Part shown: one piece after another, positions 9,264-19,361 of the stretch
How the letters are laid out: each line of letters begins with the position of its first letter
Numbering within the stretch: position 1 is the stretch's first letter
From: an uncultured Parafilimonas sp.
GTDB lineage: Bacteria > Bacteroidota > Bacteroidia > Chitinophagales > Chitinophagaceae
Length of the DNA stretch: 48,225 bases
NCBI GenBank assembly: GCA_903882935.1
Contig: CAIRZB010000044.1
Coordinates: 1 to 48,225 of the forward strand
Direction of reading: 5' to 3'
Program-made: the position numbers and the translations under genes
The notes under the pieces: generated by a model
What the model saw: the letters and a program-made list of their open reading frames with translations, nothing else
Databases searched by the model: none
What the model was told of the DNA's origin: nothing

Positions 9264-12200
9264 ATGAATTTTAAACGGACCAACAACATTACAGGCTGGA
9301 TCATAGGTTTAATTGCCTGCACTGTTTACATAATGACCGCCGAGGCCGGCGGCAGCTTATGGGATTGCGGCGAATTTGTGAGCAGTTGCTTTAAAGTGCA
9401 AATACCCCACCCGCCGGGCGCACCGCTGTTTGTATTAATCGGCAGGATATTTATTGTGCTGTTTGGCGACAACCCCAATACCGCTGCCAAAGGGGTTAAC
9501 GTAATGAGCGCACTGGCCAGCGGGTTTACCATACTGTTCCTGTTTTGGAGCATTACCCACTACGCCCGCAAAATTGTTTTAAAGGGCAACCTTAACGCAG
9601 AAGCCACTGGCAACCAGCTGGCCATTATTATGGGCGCGGGCATTGTAGGTGCCTTGGCCTACACTTTTACTGATTCGTTTTGGTACAGCGCCGTAGAAGG
9701 CGAGGTGTATGCGATGAGCTCATTTTTTACCGCCATCGTGTTCTGGGCTATCCTTAAATGGGAAAACAATGCCAACGAACCGGGGGGTGACCGCTGGATT
9801 GTATTTATATTCTTCCTCATCGGTCTCTCCATAGGCGTACACCTGTTGTGCTTGCTTTGCATACCGGCTATTGTACTGGCGTATTATTTTAAAAGAAGGG
9901 ATACCATCAATTACCGCCAGCTAAAAAAATACTTTATCTGGGTGGTTATTATTGGCGGCGTTTTAGGTGCCATTTTTGCGCTGATAGGTGCCACGGCGGA
10001 AACCCATACATCAAGGCAAACAGACCTTGCACCCGACAACACCATGAGTGCCTTGATGATTTTTGGCGCGTTGGGTGCTATCGGCTTGTTGTACTTGGTA
10101 GAAGCCATTAACAAGGACAAAGACAAAAAAGAATATTACGGCGGTGCTTATATTTCATTTGTTATAGGCGCCATTATACTCGGCGTTGTGCAAGTGGGTG
10201 TTATCCAATACTCCATTAAAATGGCCGGCGATTTTGATATATTTTTCGTAAACAGCCTTAGCCTGCCTTTCTTCACAGGGTTTGCTGTTTTCTTTGTCGC
10301 TTTGGCTGCCGCACTTTGGCTGGCCAACCGTATAGCAGCCAAAAAGGGCTGGTTGTACTTACGCCTGGCCGTTTGGTGTGTAACATTTACCTTGATAGGC
10401 TACAGCAGCTATTTAACTACCATGGTACGCAGCAACGCAGACCCTGCCGTTGACATGTACAACGTGGATAACCCACAGAGTTTGGTGGGATACCTTGCAC
10501 GCGACCAGTACGGAGACTTCCCGATATTGTATGGCCAAAAATTTGATGCCCAGCCAGTTGACTACAAGGAAGGCCCCGAAAAATTTCAAAAAGGCAAGGA
10601 CAAATATGTGAGCATTGGCAGGGATGGCCATTATATATATACGCCTGAGGACAAAATGGTGTTCCCGCGTATGTGGGATATGAGCGAGGAGCAGGGCCAT
10701 GCCACCTACTACGCGCAATTTTTAGGCGTAAACAAGCTGAAAGACGGCACTTGGGATATTGAGAAGTCGGACGACGGCCATTATTTGCGGCCTAGTTTTG
10801 CGGACAATATGTACTTTTTCTGGGGTTACCAAACCTACTTTATGTACCTGCGCTACTTTTTCTGGAACTTTAGCGGCAAGCAAAACGACGTACAGGGTAT
10901 GTTTACCGGCAACGTGCGCGATGGTAACTGGATAACCGGCATACCCGTTATGGACAATGCCATTTACGGCGACCAAAGCAAAATGCCCGACAGCATTAAA
11001 AACAATAAGGCGCACAACAGCCTGTTTATGCTGCCGTTTATTTTGGGCATGATTGGCATGTTCTACCAGTTTAAAAAACGGTCTGATGACGGTATCGTAA
11101 CCTTCCTGTTATTTTTTATGACTGGCCTGGCCATCGTAATTTACCTTAACCAAGCAGGGTACCAGCCGCGTGAACGTGACTATGCCTATGTGGGTTCGTT
11201 TTATGCATTTGCCATTTGGATAGGCTTGGCGGTACCTTATTTGGCGGAACTGGCCAGTAAATGGGACGAAAAAATGGTATCATATATAGCATTTAGCGGC
11301 GCAGCCATTGCATCTTTAATTGCCGTGGGCACTTTTTCAGGTACGCATTACCTACAGGGCTCCCTTATTTTGGGTATCGGGGTCGCTGCGCTGTTTGCCG
11401 CCGTGGCTTTTGGATTGCCTTACATATTAAAATACCTCGGCAACCCCAAAACAATAACCTACGCAACCATATTGGTGGCATTGTGCGTGCCTATTTGGAT
11501 GGGTGCCCAGGAATGGGACGACCACGACCGCAGCCGCAAGCAATTGGCACGCGACCTTGCAAAAGACTACTTGGAAAGCTGCGCGCCCAACGCCATACTG
11601 TTTACCTTTGGCGACAACGACACATACCCACTTTGGTATGCCCAGGAAGTAGAGGGCATACGCCCCGATATTCGCGTAATTAACACCAGCCTGTTGGGTA
11701 TTGACTGGTATATTAACCAGTTACGCTACAAGGTTAACAAGAGTGATGCTATTGATGTTATTTGGACCGCAGACCAAATTGAAGGCAACACCCGCAATTA
11801 TATACGCTACAAGGCAAACCCAGCCTACCCTGAAAACAGGCACTATAACCTTGATAGCATCATGCGCTACTACGTAGGCAGCGACGACCAAGCTAAACAA
11901 GAAGATGAGGGTGGCGGATCTTACATCAGCACCTTTCCTGTGAAGAAGTTTTCTGTACCGGTTGACGCTGCTTTGGTAAAAAGCAATGGCACAGCAAATG
12001 CCGACGACAGTGTACTGGCATCATTAAACTTTGAGGTGAACAAGAACCTTTTGCAAAAAAATGACTTGGCGATACTAAACGTCATCGCGGCCAATAAATG
12101 GAAACGCCCTATTTATTTTACCATGGATTATGGCGAGCTAGGTTTTGGCAGCTTTATCAGAAGAGATGGCCTAAGCTACAGGCTGGTACCCGTGGTGCCC

Positions 12201-12878
12201 AAAGGCCGCGTGAACACTGACTATATGTTGAATGTATTCAACACCAAGTTTAGCTTTGGCAATGCTGATTTACCGGGTGTTTACTATGACGAGGAAAACC
12301 GCAGGCACCTGAATATTATACGCTTGGCAGATGCAGAACTGGCTTTTGATCTTGCCAGCAAAAACAGGAAGGATGATGCCAAAAAAGTATTGGAACGTTC
12401 AGATAAAATGCTGTTGGAAAGCAACTTCCCATATGGCTTGGTTTCAAAGGGCAACGACCATAACCAACACTCCCTAAGGTTTTTGCAGGCCTGTTACTTT
12501 GCCGGCGATGACAGCCTTGCGGCAAAGGTGTACAATGGCATTAAAAAAGACCTTGACCAGCAAACAAGCTACTATGCCAGCCTTGGTGGTATGGCCCCCG
12601 GTACGTTTACCACGCTGTTTAACCGGTACTATGATATGGCCAGCAATGCACAAACCCAGCAACAGTACGAGGCTGCCGAAGAACTGCTGAGCAACAACTT
12701 TGACAGAAAGCAACAAATGTTGAAACAGGAAATAATGCAAAACTTCCAGCTGATACAGGAGTTAAACAGCCTGCACCAAACCTACGGCAAGCTTTCGCAA
12801 CCCGTAGTTAACGAAGCCCCCGCCGTGATAAAAACGTTTGACACGCCGGCGCCTACTAAACCGGCCAAGAAGAAATAG
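9264..12878 (+). CDS. DUF2723 membrane protein (protein O-mannosyltransferase-like)
   Basis: A polytopic membrane protein of 1204 residues. The N-terminal block has the DUF2723 hallmark SLWDCGEFVSSCFKVQ followed by HPPGAPLF. About a dozen hydrophobic helices fill roughly residues 10-730, including FIFFLIGLSIGVHLLCLLCI and SYIAFSGAAIASLIAVGTF, interrupted by a soluble loop near 400-570. The C-terminal 450 residues are soluble and contain ILFTFGDNDTYPLWYAQEVEG. Family members resemble GT-C glycosyltransferases and are proposed to glycosylate exported proteins; here that is inferred from the domain. The start is the ATG at 9264 (MNFKRTNNITGWI), which matches homologues. It stands alone between two terminators. 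Confidence 0.88.
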   Translation: MNFKRTNNITGWIIGLIACTVYIMTAEAGGSLWDCGEFVSSCFKVQIPHPPGAPLFVLIGRIFIVLFGDNPNTAAKGVNVMSALASGFTILFLFWSITHYARKIVLKGNLNAEATGNQLAIIMGAGIVGALAYTFTDSFWYSAVEGEVYAMSSFFTAIVFWAILKWENNANEPGGDRWIVFIFFLIGLSIGVHLLCLLCIPAIVLAYYFKRRDTINYRQLKKYFIWVVIIGGVLGAIFALIGATAETHTSRQTDLAPDNTMSALMIFGALGAIGLLYLVEAINKDKDKKEYYGGAYISFVIGAIILGVVQVGVIQYSIKMAGDFDIFFVNSLSLPFFTGFAVFFVALAAALWLANRIAAKKGWLYLRLAVWCVTFTLIGYSSYLTTMVRSNADPAVDMYNVDNPQSLVGYLARDQYGDFPILYGQKFDAQPVDYKEGPEKFQKGKDKYVSIGRDGHYIYTPEDKMVFPRMWDMSEEQGHATYYAQFLGVNKLKDGTWDIEKSDDGHYLRPSFADNMYFFWGYQTYFMYLRYFFWNFSGKQNDVQGMFTGNVRDGNWITGIPVMDNAIYGDQSKMPDSIKNNKAHNSLFMLPFILGMIGMFYQFKKRSDDGIVTFLLFFMTGLAIVIYLNQAGYQPRERDYAYVGSFYAFAIWIGLAVPYLAELASKWDEKMVSYIAFSGAAIASLIAVGTFSGTHYLQGSLILGIGVAALFAAVAFGLPYILKYLGNPKTITYATILVALCVPIWMGAQEWDDHDRSRKQLARDLAKDYLESCAPNAILFTFGDNDTYPLWYAQEVEGIRPDIRVINTSLLGIDWYINQLRYKVNKSDAIDVIWTADQIEGNTRNYIRYKANPAYPENRHYNLDSIMRYYVGSDDQAKQEDEGGGSYISTFPVKKFSVPVDAALVKSNGTANADDSVLASLNFEVNKNLLQKNDLAILNVIAANKWKRPIYFTMDYGELGFGSFIRRDGLSYRLVPVVPKGRVNTDYMLNVFNTKFSFGNADLPGVYYDEENRRHLNIIRLADAELAFDLASKNRKDDAKKVLERSDKMLLESNFPYGLVSKGNDHNQHSLRFLQACYFAGDDSLAAKVYNGIKKDLDQQTSYYASLGGMAPGTFTTLFNRYYDMASNAQTQQQYEAAEELLSNNFDRKQQMLKQEIMQNFQLIQELNSLHQTYGKLSQPVVNEAPAVIKTFDTPAPTKPAKKK

Positions 12879-12903
12879 CAATCATACACTGGTTTAACAA
12901 TAC

Positions 12904-12939
12904 AAAACCTGCAAAGCACAATGCTTTGCAGGTTTTTTT
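12904..12939 (+). terminator. Rho-independent terminator after the DUF2723 gene
   Basis: AAAACCTGCAAAGCA (12904-12918) and its exact complement (12922-12936) enclose a CAA loop; the right arm runs into a T-tract ending at 12939. It lies 25 bp after the stop codon. Confidence 0.9.
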
Positions 12940-12974
12940 ATGGGCGGCGTTTTTATGCTGCGCATCCTTTCAAC

Positions 12975-13016
12975 AAAAAGCCGTTTTGCGAAATTTACAT
13001 CGCAAAACGGCTTTTT
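12975..13016. terminator. Bidirectional hairpin terminator between DUF2723 and pgi
   Basis: AAAAAGCCGTTTTGCGA (12975-12991) pairs with its perfect complement (13000-13016) around AATTTACA. Both arms carry A/T tails, so it can stop transcription from either side. It lies between two convergent genes, so it probably serves pgi on the minus strand and backs up the terminator at 12904. Confidence 0.85.
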
Positions 13017-13100
13017 AATATTAGGCACGGCCACTTTATGTTGGCTCGTTATTTATCTGCCCCGTAATTTTTCAAACCAAAAATTCCCAACTTTTGCATT

Positions 13101-14771
13101 TTACCCTTTGGTACCCGCAACCCGCATGTGCTTGTAAGCATTAATCAACCCATTGGTTGAGGAGTCGTGAGAAGTTACAGTCGCATCATCATTCAATTCA
13201 GGCAAAATTTTACCGGCCAGTTGCTTACCAAGTTCAACCCCCCATTGGTCAAAACTGAATATGTTCCAAATAATGCCCTGTACAAATATTTTATGCTCGT
13301 AAAAGGCAATAAGGCTGCCCAAAGTGTAGGGTGTTATTTGCTTAACCAAAAATGAGTTGGTTGGCCTGTCGCCTTTAAACACCTTAAACGGTAGTAATTT
13401 TTTTATCTCTTCAGGCGTTTTACCAGCCTCGGCCAGTTCAGCCCGCACTTCTTTTTCAGTTTTTCCGTTCATCAAGGCCTCTGTTTGGGCAAAATAATTG
13501 CTCAGCAGTTTTACATGGTGGTCGCCGATGGGGTTGTGGCTTATGGCCGGTGCAATAAAATCGCAGGGTATAAGCACAGTGCCTTGGTGTATTAACTGGT
13601 AAAAAGCATGCTGGCCGTTGGTACCGGGCTCGCCCCAAATAACAGGCCCGGTGCTATAATTTATTTCACTGCCTTGGCGGTCAACATGTTTGCCGTTGCT
13701 TTCCATATTACCCTGCTGAAAATAAGCGGCAAAACGGTGCATATACTGGTCGTACGGCAAAATAGCCTCAGTTTGTGCGCCAAAAAAATTGGTGTACCAA
13801 AGCCCGGTGAGGGCCATTATAACGGGTATGTTTTTGTCGGCTGGCTCGGTTTTAAAATCCTCATCCACCGCATAAGCACCCTTTAACAATTGTTCAAAAC
13901 TATCGTAGCCTATCGTAAGCGCGATAGACAGACCGATGGCACTCCATAAGGAGTAGCGGCCGCCCACCCAATCCCAAAAAACAAACATGTTTTGTGGGTT
14001 TATGCCAAATTTCTCCACCGCTTTTTCATTAGTACTTAGGGCCACAAAATGCCCCGCAATATGCCGTTCGTCCTGGGCGGATTGTAAAAACCATTCCCGT
14101 GCAGTATGTGCGTTGGTCATGGTTTCCTGGGTGGTAAAAGTTTTTGAGGCTACAAGAAAAATCGTCTCGTCAGGCGTTACCTTTTTAAGTGTCTCACTTA
14201 TGTCTGTACCATCCACATTGCTTACAAAATACACTTGTATGCCCTCTACCCAATAAGGCTTCAGTGCCTCGGTAACCATTTTAGGGCCAAGGTCGCTGCC
14301 GCCGATACCGATGTTTACGATGTATTTTATTTTCTTGCCGGTATAGCCTTTCCAAACGCCACTATGCACGCTTTCGCAAAAATTTTTCATCTGCGCTTGC
14401 ACCTTAATTACATCGGGCATCACGTCTACGCCAGCACTATAAACGGGGTTGCCGGAAAAATTACGCAAGGCAGTATGCAACACCGCCCGGCCCTCCGTTT
14501 CATTAATCAAATCACCCCTAAACATACTTTCAATGGCCTCCGGTACGCGGCAGTCTGCTGCAAGCTGCAACAACAGCTGCATGGTTTTGGCCGTGATGAT
14601 GTTTTTGGAATAATCAAACAATATATCGCCAAAATTGAGGGAAAATTTATTGAAGCGTTCTGCATCATTATCAAAAAGGGTTTTTATGTGGCAGCGGTTC
14701 ATCTCCTCGTCAAAATGCCTTCTAAGTAACAACCAAGCCTGGGTGGTAGTTGGATTAATTTTTGGTAACAT
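13101..14771 (-). CDS. pgi: Glucose-6-phosphate isomerase
   Basis: Interconverts glucose 6-phosphate and fructose 6-phosphate in the cytoplasm (glycolysis and gluconeogenesis). The protein has 556 residues, normal for the long PGI family. Recognisable blocks are [18 protein letters not shown], the substrate-binding [35 protein letters not shown], the signature [25 protein letters not shown] with its catalytic His, and the C-terminal [13 protein letters not shown]. The ATG at 14771 ([13 protein letters not shown]) is the natural start. It is monocistronic, convergent with the DUF2723 gene, and has its own upstream gap. Confidence 0.97.
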   Translation of the reverse strand: MLPKINPTTTQAWLLLRRHFDEEMNRCHIKTLFDNDAERFNKFSLNFGDILFDYSKNIITAKTMQLLLQLAADCRVPEAIESMFRGDLINETEGRAVLHTALRNFSGNPVYSAGVDVMPDVIKVQAQMKNFCESVHSGVWKGYTGKKIKYIVNIGIGGSDLGPKMVTEALKPYWVEGIQVYFVSNVDGTDISETLKKVTPDETIFLVASKTFTTQETMTNAHTAREWFLQSAQDERHIAGHFVALSTNEKAVEKFGINPQNMFVFWDWVGGRYSLWSAIGLSIALTIGYDSFEQLLKGAYAVDEDFKTEPADKNIPVIMALTGLWYTNFFGAQTEAILPYDQYMHRFAAYFQQGNMESNGKHVDRQGSEINYSTGPVIWGEPGTNGQHAFYQLIHQGTVLIPCDFIAPAISHNPIGDHHVKLLSNYFAQTEALMNGKTEKEVRAELAEAGKTPEEIKKLLPFKVFKGDRPTNSFLVKQITPYTLGSLIAFYEHKIFVQGIIWNIFSFDQWGVELGKQLAGKILPELNDDATVTSHDSSTNGLINAYKHMRVAGTKG

Positions 14772-15108
14772 GCACTAAATTTGAATAATTAATAAGTTAG
14801 CTTAACAAAGCGACGCGGCAAAAGTAACTTAAAAATATTTACAAAAGGGGTAGGCCGCGGGTTGCGCCAAAAGTTTACCATGTAATATTAAAGCAATTTT
14901 GTAGTTGCATAAACCCTACAAACTTATTGTTCGCTATGCCATTTTCGGGGCCTAACAGCCCTAATGGCTTGCCATTACATTGCACCAAGCCCTTAACCGC
15001 TAACAAAAGGTGCCCCATTTACTACCCAAAGTATGGTAACGCAAAAAAGGCAATAATACTGATAACAGCCCTGTGCTGCCGTGCAGGGTACTTTGCCCAA
15101 AGGCTGAT
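14772..15108. other. Intergenic region upstream of pgi, downstream of an FtsX permease
   Basis: A 337-bp gap with no convincing gene. On the minus strand TACTTTTG (14826 to 14819) matches TAnnTTTG, with a CTTTTG only 15 nt upstream, short of the usual -33/-7 spacing; it is a possible pgi promoter 47 bp before the start. Nothing else stands out. Confidence 0.35.
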
Positions 15109-17553
15109 TTATTCACTCCGTAGGCTTTCTGCGGGGTTAACCAAAGCTGTTTTTACGGCCTGCAAGCTTACGGTTGCCAAGGCGATAAATAGGGTGGTAA
15201 ACCCTGTTGCCAAAAATACCCACCAAGGTATGGCTATGCGGTAGGCAAATGCATCAAGCCATTTATGCATACCAAACCAAGCTATGGGGGTGGCGATAAT
15301 TATGGCTGTGGCTACCAACCATAAAAACTCCCGAGACAATAACCTGAAAAGTGACTGTGGGCTTGCACCCAACACTTTACGTATACCCATCTCCTTAGTA
15401 CGGCGTTTGGCGGTGAATACAGACAGCCCTATTAAACCTAAACAGGCTATCAAAATAACCAATACCGAAATGCTCAGGGCTACTTGGCCGGCCCTTTGCT
15501 CGTCGGTGTACAACGAATCATAGGCCTCGGTTAAAACAGTATATTCAAACGGGTTGCCACGGTAAAGCCGCTGGTATATAGCGCGTACGGCAGCCATTTT
15601 TTGCGGCAGGTTGCCGCTGTTAAGTTTAACAGTATAGCATGCATTGTTATGCTGGGGTATGTAAACAATGGGTTCAATCTTTTCTTTTAGCGAGCTGTGG
15701 TGGTAATCTTTTACAACGCCTGCTATGCGGTAAGCTTTGCCCCAGTTTATTTGCTTGCCTACAGCGTTAGCTGGCAGGTACCCCAATTGCCGTGCAGCGG
15801 TTTCATTTACAATAAGCCTATCACCTTTAAGGCTTTGGTCTGCATCCGCGCTGGTAAAATTATTGCCCGTTAAAAAGGAAATTTTATACGTGCCAAAATA
15901 GTTTTCATCCACCTCCGAAAAGTAATACCCCTTATCCTCATCGCCCTTTTGCATGTTTGTGCCGGTAATTCCGTTTGCATTAAAATTATGGCCGCTACCA
16001 ATACCTGGTACGCTGCCTGTTGCACTAAATTTTTCCACAAAGGGCAGTCTTTCCATTTCGTTTTTAAATACAACCTTATTGGTTTTAAAAGCCGAATCTT
16101 TTACGTTGGGCCCGCTTATTACAACAAGGCTGTTAATGTTCATACCCAAGTCGTGGTGGCGCATAAAATCAATTTGCCTGTATGCAATAATCGTAGCAGC
16201 TATAAATACACTGGAAATAACAAACTGAAATACCACCAAACCTTTGCGCAACAGCACATTGCCAAAATTGCCAGCATCGTTAAACCGCATCATGGCAATG
16301 GGCTTAAACCGGGCAAGCATTGTACCCACATAAGCACCGCATAGCAATACACCGCCCAACACTATGGCCGCGCTGTACAACCAAGTTGACGCATTGTTTA
16401 TGTAATGCAAGGCCAGCGGCCGGCCTATTAGGTAATTAAACAACCCTTGTAAAATACCAGAAAACCCCATGGCCAAAAACAGGCCAAACACATTAAGTAA
16501 CGCAGCCTCGGTTATGTACCGGATAACAATTTGTTTTTTATCGCTGCCCACAATTTTGTGGATGCCAATTTGCTTGGCTTGGCTGATGGCGTAAGCCGTT
16601 GAAAAATTGATGTAGTTAATCCATGCTATGCACAATACCAGTATGCCAAGGGCCAAAATAAAGTATGTCATCGGCATGCTGCCATACACTGGGCTGTCAT
16701 CGCTAAGGCTGCCACCCAAATGAATTTCATTTGCCGGCTGTAATTGGATACTCCCGATTTCTGCTTTGTAATAGGGATCGTTTTTCCGCAAAAGCGCACT
16801 TGCCTGTTCAGCAATCCCTCGCGGGTTTGCATTACCGTTAAGCAATACAAAACTTGTATAGGAGTCATTGCCCCAGTTGTTCAGCTTTGCCCAGTCAGCA
16901 CCATTGGTATAGCCGGGGTTATTTAATATTTGTATAGAGAGCAGGCTGCCAAACTGTATGTCGCTTTGGTCGGGTATATCGGCAATAACCCCGCACACCA
17001 CAACAGGCACTGCACCAAATTGGTTATGCAACTGTAGCGTTTTGCCTACCGCACCGGAACCGTCTGCACCAAAAAACTTTTTCGCAACGTGCTGCGTAAG
17101 TACAATAGTATTGGTTCTGTCGAGTTGGTTGCTTCCGGCTACAAAAGGGAAACTGAAGGCTTGGAGAAACGCCGCATCAACAAACACGCAGCCATCCTCC
17201 CTAAAAGCCGTTATTGGAACCTCTTTTTGGGCTGGTTGGTAAGACAGGATAGTACCATAGCTAAAATTATCTGCAAAACGCACGGCTTGCCTTACACCCG
17301 GTATATTGGCCTGCATCATTGGCGCAACGGTTGGGAAGGTAAACCGCGACTTGCCACTTTGCGCCGCAATGTTTACCCTGTAAAGGTTAGGCAGGTTGCG
17401 GTGAAAACGATTAAAGCCCATTTCAAAGCTGTAATACTCCAGCGCCAATAAAAAAACACACAAACCGATGGCCAGGCCAGAAATATTTAAAGCGGAGAAC
17501 ATTTTTTTTCTCGCAATGCTCCTGAGCGATGATTTGAGATAGAAAAAAAACAT
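15109..17553 (-). CDS. MacB/FtsX-type ABC transporter permease
   Basis: Inner-membrane permease of 814 residues. The layout is the duplicated MacB_PCD-FtsX arrangement common in Bacteroidetes: a first helix (FSALNISGLAIGLCVFLLAL), a large periplasmic domain, three helices, then a repeat of both halves. The signature ending FTAKRRTKEMGIRKVLGAS and the final VNPAESLRSE are typical. The ATG at 17553 (MFFFYLKSSLRSIARKKMF) is preferred over one 36 codons upstream because the family starts with this amphipathic segment. No ATPase or membrane-fusion gene is adjacent, so its partner must be elsewhere. Such permeases work in mechanotransmission, lipoprotein or peptide export; the substrate is unknown. 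Confidence 0.9.
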   Translation of the reverse strand: MFFFYLKSSLRSIARKKMFSALNISGLAIGLCVFLLALEYYSFEMGFNRFHRNLPNLYRVNIAAQSGKSRFTFPTVAPMMQANIPGVRQAVRFADNFSYGTILSYQPAQKEVPITAFREDGCVFVDAAFLQAFSFPFVAGSNQLDRTNTIVLTQHVAKKFFGADGSGAVGKTLQLHNQFGAVPVVVCGVIADIPDQSDIQFGSLLSIQILNNPGYTNGADWAKLNNWGNDSYTSFVLLNGNANPRGIAEQASALLRKNDPYYKAEIGSIQLQPANEIHLGGSLSDDSPVYGSMPMTYFILALGILVLCIAWINYINFSTAYAISQAKQIGIHKIVGSDKKQIVIRYITEAALLNVFGLFLAMGFSGILQGLFNYLIGRPLALHYINNASTWLYSAAIVLGGVLLCGAYVGTMLARFKPIAMMRFNDAGNFGNVLLRKGLVVFQFVISSVFIAATIIAYRQIDFMRHHDLGMNINSLVVISGPNVKDSAFKTNKVVFKNEMERLPFVEKFSATGSVPGIGSGHNFNANGITGTNMQKGDEDKGYYFSEVDENYFGTYKISFLTGNNFTSADADQSLKGDRLIVNETAARQLGYLPANAVGKQINWGKAYRIAGVVKDYHHSSLKEKIEPIVYIPQHNNACYTVKLNSGNLPQKMAAVRAIYQRLYRGNPFEYTVLTEAYDSLYTDEQRAGQVALSISVLVILIACLGLIGLSVFTAKRRTKEMGIRKVLGASPQSLFRLLSREFLWLVATAIIIATPIAWFGMHKWLDAFAYRIAIPWWVFLATGFTTLFIALATVSLQAVKTALVNPAESLRSE

Positions 17554-17903
17554 ACGGTTGGTTTTGTTTCGCAAAAAGGTAACAACACAACTTTCCAAAG
17601 GTTGTGCCAAGTGCTGAAACCCTTTACTATCATAGGTTTGGTTTTTTAGCCACCAACCCATGTTGTCCGTTTTCGTACAGTGTGTGTACGAATATAAAAA
17701 TACACCATTTAATACAATATCATTTTGTTTAACATTCGTGCATAAAATTTTTTGATAACTAAACAGTAATACATATTTTTATTAACAAACAGTTACACAT
17801 TAAACCAGCTTTGCCACGGAAAATTTTTGCCGCAAACCAGGGTTTTTAGAGGAAATATCCCCATTTGCGTTTTTGTATAAAGCAGAATAAAAAAGAAGCA
17901 TAT
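17554..17903. other. Intergenic region between the FtsX permease and the VOC gene
   Basis: A divergent 350-bp A+T-rich gap that should hold both promoters. The frame of the permease stays open to 17661, so a longer N-terminus cannot be excluded. No hairpin or confident promoter pair was seen. Confidence 0.35.
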
Positions 17904-18299
17904 ATGGCCTTGAAAATAATAGTTACCAGTGTTATGGTAAGCGACCAAGACAAAGCCTTAGCATTTTATACCGAAGTATTGGGCTTTATTAAAAAAACTG
18001 ACATACCCATGGGAGGGCAATACAGGTGGTTGACTGTTGTTAGCCCCGAAGCGCCAGATGGTGTTGAGTTGCTGCTGGAGCCTATGGCGTTCCCGCCCGC
18101 ACAGGTGTACCAAAAAGCTTTATTTGATGCGGGCATACCCTGTACCATATTTGGCGTAACCGATATACAGGCAGAATACGATAGGCTGCTGGCATCGGGC
18201 GTAGTATTTAAAACCAAACCAACCGCCATGGGGCCGGTAACCATTGCCGTATTAGAAGACACCTGCGGCAACTTTGTACAGATGGTACAGCGGAATTAA
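17904..18299 (+). CDS. VOC (glyoxalase/bleomycin resistance-like) family protein
   Basis: A 131-residue cytoplasmic protein with the paired beta-alpha-beta-beta-beta modules of the vicinal oxygen chelate fold. It starts MALKIIVTSVMVSDQDKALAFYTEVLGF and ends with the metal-ligand strand ITIAVLEDT-like segment VTIAVLEDTCGNFVQM, whose Glu is the usual ligand. The ELLLEPM stretch supplies the middle ligand. The ATG at 17904 matches the family start; an ATT/ATG 13 codons upstream adds an unlikely leader. VOC members include glyoxalases, dioxygenases and antibiotic-binding proteins, and the substrate cannot be assigned here. Confidence 0.88.
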   Translation: MALKIIVTSVMVSDQDKALAFYTEVLGFIKKTDIPMGGQYRWLTVVSPEAPDGVELLLEPMAFPPAQVYQKALFDAGIPCTIFGVTDIQAEYDRLLASGVVFKTKPTAMGPVTIAVLEDTCGNFVQMVQRN

Positions 18300-18433
18300 A
18301 GCGGGGTGCAGCGCCCTGTTTTTTGGCCACCCTGCCACACAAAACCAGCCAACAGGCCAAATTATTTTGTACCTATACAGGTTTAATAAGGGGCTGCCAG
18401 TCGTTAAGGCCAAGCATTTAAACCTTTAAATAA

Positions 18434-19063
18434 CTACGCCTTGTTTTTGGCTTGTAATGCTTCGCTAAGCCGCTGGTTTTCAGCCTTCAGCTGCTCCATA
18501 TAGGCCCGCTGTGGCGCAAACGCGGCTTCAATTTCGGCGGCAGTGTACCGTGGGGTAATATGTTGCTGGCAGTTCCAGTCAAAAGCCTCAACGGTAAGCT
18601 TCAAATAGCGTTCCTCCTTTGCAGTATACCCTTGCAGTGCCAATAAGGCAGCAAGCGAAACATCGTCAGAAAGCCCAAAAACCTCAGCCTTGGCGTAGAT
18701 TTTTAGCCTTGCACGGTGTGGGTAATCCATGAATATTAATGCCACTTTGTTATTGGTGGCTATATTACCCGTTGAGATGTATTGCTTATTACCCCTAAAA
18801 TCAGCAAAGGCCAACGTGAATGGGTCTATAACTTTCACAAAGCCTTTTGGCCCTCCTCTATGTTGTATATAAGGAAAGCCATTTTCGCCTATGCTGGCCA
18901 TGTAAAAGCTATCCCGTTCGCCAATAAAGCCCTCCTCCGCTTCCGTCAGGCCATCATAAGTGGTTTGCTTTTCCATTCTAGCATAAGTGCTACGGCTGCC
19001 ATATTCTTCTTGCAATTTTTTGGCCGCGTCGCCAAAAGCTAATTCAGCATAATTGTGTGCCAT
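18434..19063 (-). CDS. Pyridoxamine 5'-phosphate oxidase-fold flavin-binding protein
   Basis: A 209-residue protein of the split-barrel PNPOx superfamily. The core GERDSFYMASIGENGFPYIQHRGGPKGFVKV and GNKQYISTGNIATNNKVALIFMDYPHRARLKI contains the strand pattern and flavin-contact region of the family. A charged C-terminal helix (YMEQLKAENQRLSEALQAK) may form a coiled coil. The long N-terminal helix with RMEKQTTYDGLTEAEEGFI is typical of the PNPOx-like subgroup related to a general stress or oxidoreductase role, not of PdxH itself. No SD is visible. It is monocistronic and lies after the hairpin at 19134. Confidence 0.85.
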   Translation of the reverse strand: MAHNYAELAFGDAAKKLQEEYGSRSTYARMEKQTTYDGLTEAEEGFIGERDSFYMASIGENGFPYIQHRGGPKGFVKVIDPFTLAFADFRGNKQYISTGNIATNNKVALIFMDYPHRARLKIYAKAEVFGLSDDVSLAALLALQGYTAKEERYLKLTVEAFDWNCQQHITPRYTAAEIEAAFAPQRAYMEQLKAENQRLSEALQAKNKA

Positions 19064-19133
19064 AATATTATGTTTTAAAGGTTTTTACAAAATTTGCGTT
19101 GTTCATATTGTTCACCCGAAAACTGTTATTAGC

Positions 19134-19179
19134 TGCAAGTAAAACGCCGGTGTAATTTACAACCGGCGTTTTACTTGCA
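19134..19179. terminator. Perfect 18-bp hairpin after the small ORF
   Basis: TGCAAGTAAAACGCCGGT (19134-19151) pairs exactly with 19162-19179 around a 10-nt loop. It follows the 51-residue ORF by 2 bp on the minus strand. The arms contain a G+C core with T4/A4, so it could terminate on either strand, though no long T-tract follows. Confidence 0.7.
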
Positions 19180-19181
19180 TA

Positions 19182-19337
19182 TCAATCTTTATCAGGCGGC
19201 ACCTTACCAAGGCTGTTGCTTGGCTTTACGCCATTGGTGGTGTTTCCAGCCTGTTGCAACACCACATCCCAAAGGGTATCGCCACATTCATCGTATAAAG
19301 TTGGCACGTCAAGTGAAATTTCGGAGGCATAGCCCAT
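19182..19337 (-). CDS. Small 51-residue ORF, unknown function
   Basis: An ATG at 19337 opens 51 codons to TGA at 19182-19184. The product is acidic (SEISLDVPTLYDECGDTLWDVV) with a Gly/Asn/Lys/Pro-rich tail. It has no signal peptide or transmembrane segment and I do not recognise a family. In its favour: it starts 24 bp downstream of the DUF1440-like gene on the same strand, and a strong hairpin follows the stop by 2 bp, as for a last gene of an operon. Against it: its length is short enough for chance. It would be the distal gene of the TetR-operator unit. Confidence 0.45.
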   Translation of the reverse strand: MGYASEISLDVPTLYDECGDTLWDVVLQQAGNTTNGVKPSNSLGKVPPDKD

Positions 19338-19361
19338 TATTTAATTTTTCATACTAATTTT

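Noticed and set aside
14235-14729. A 164-codon plus-strand ORF opposite pgi
   Set aside because: Antisense to an undoubted housekeeping gene.
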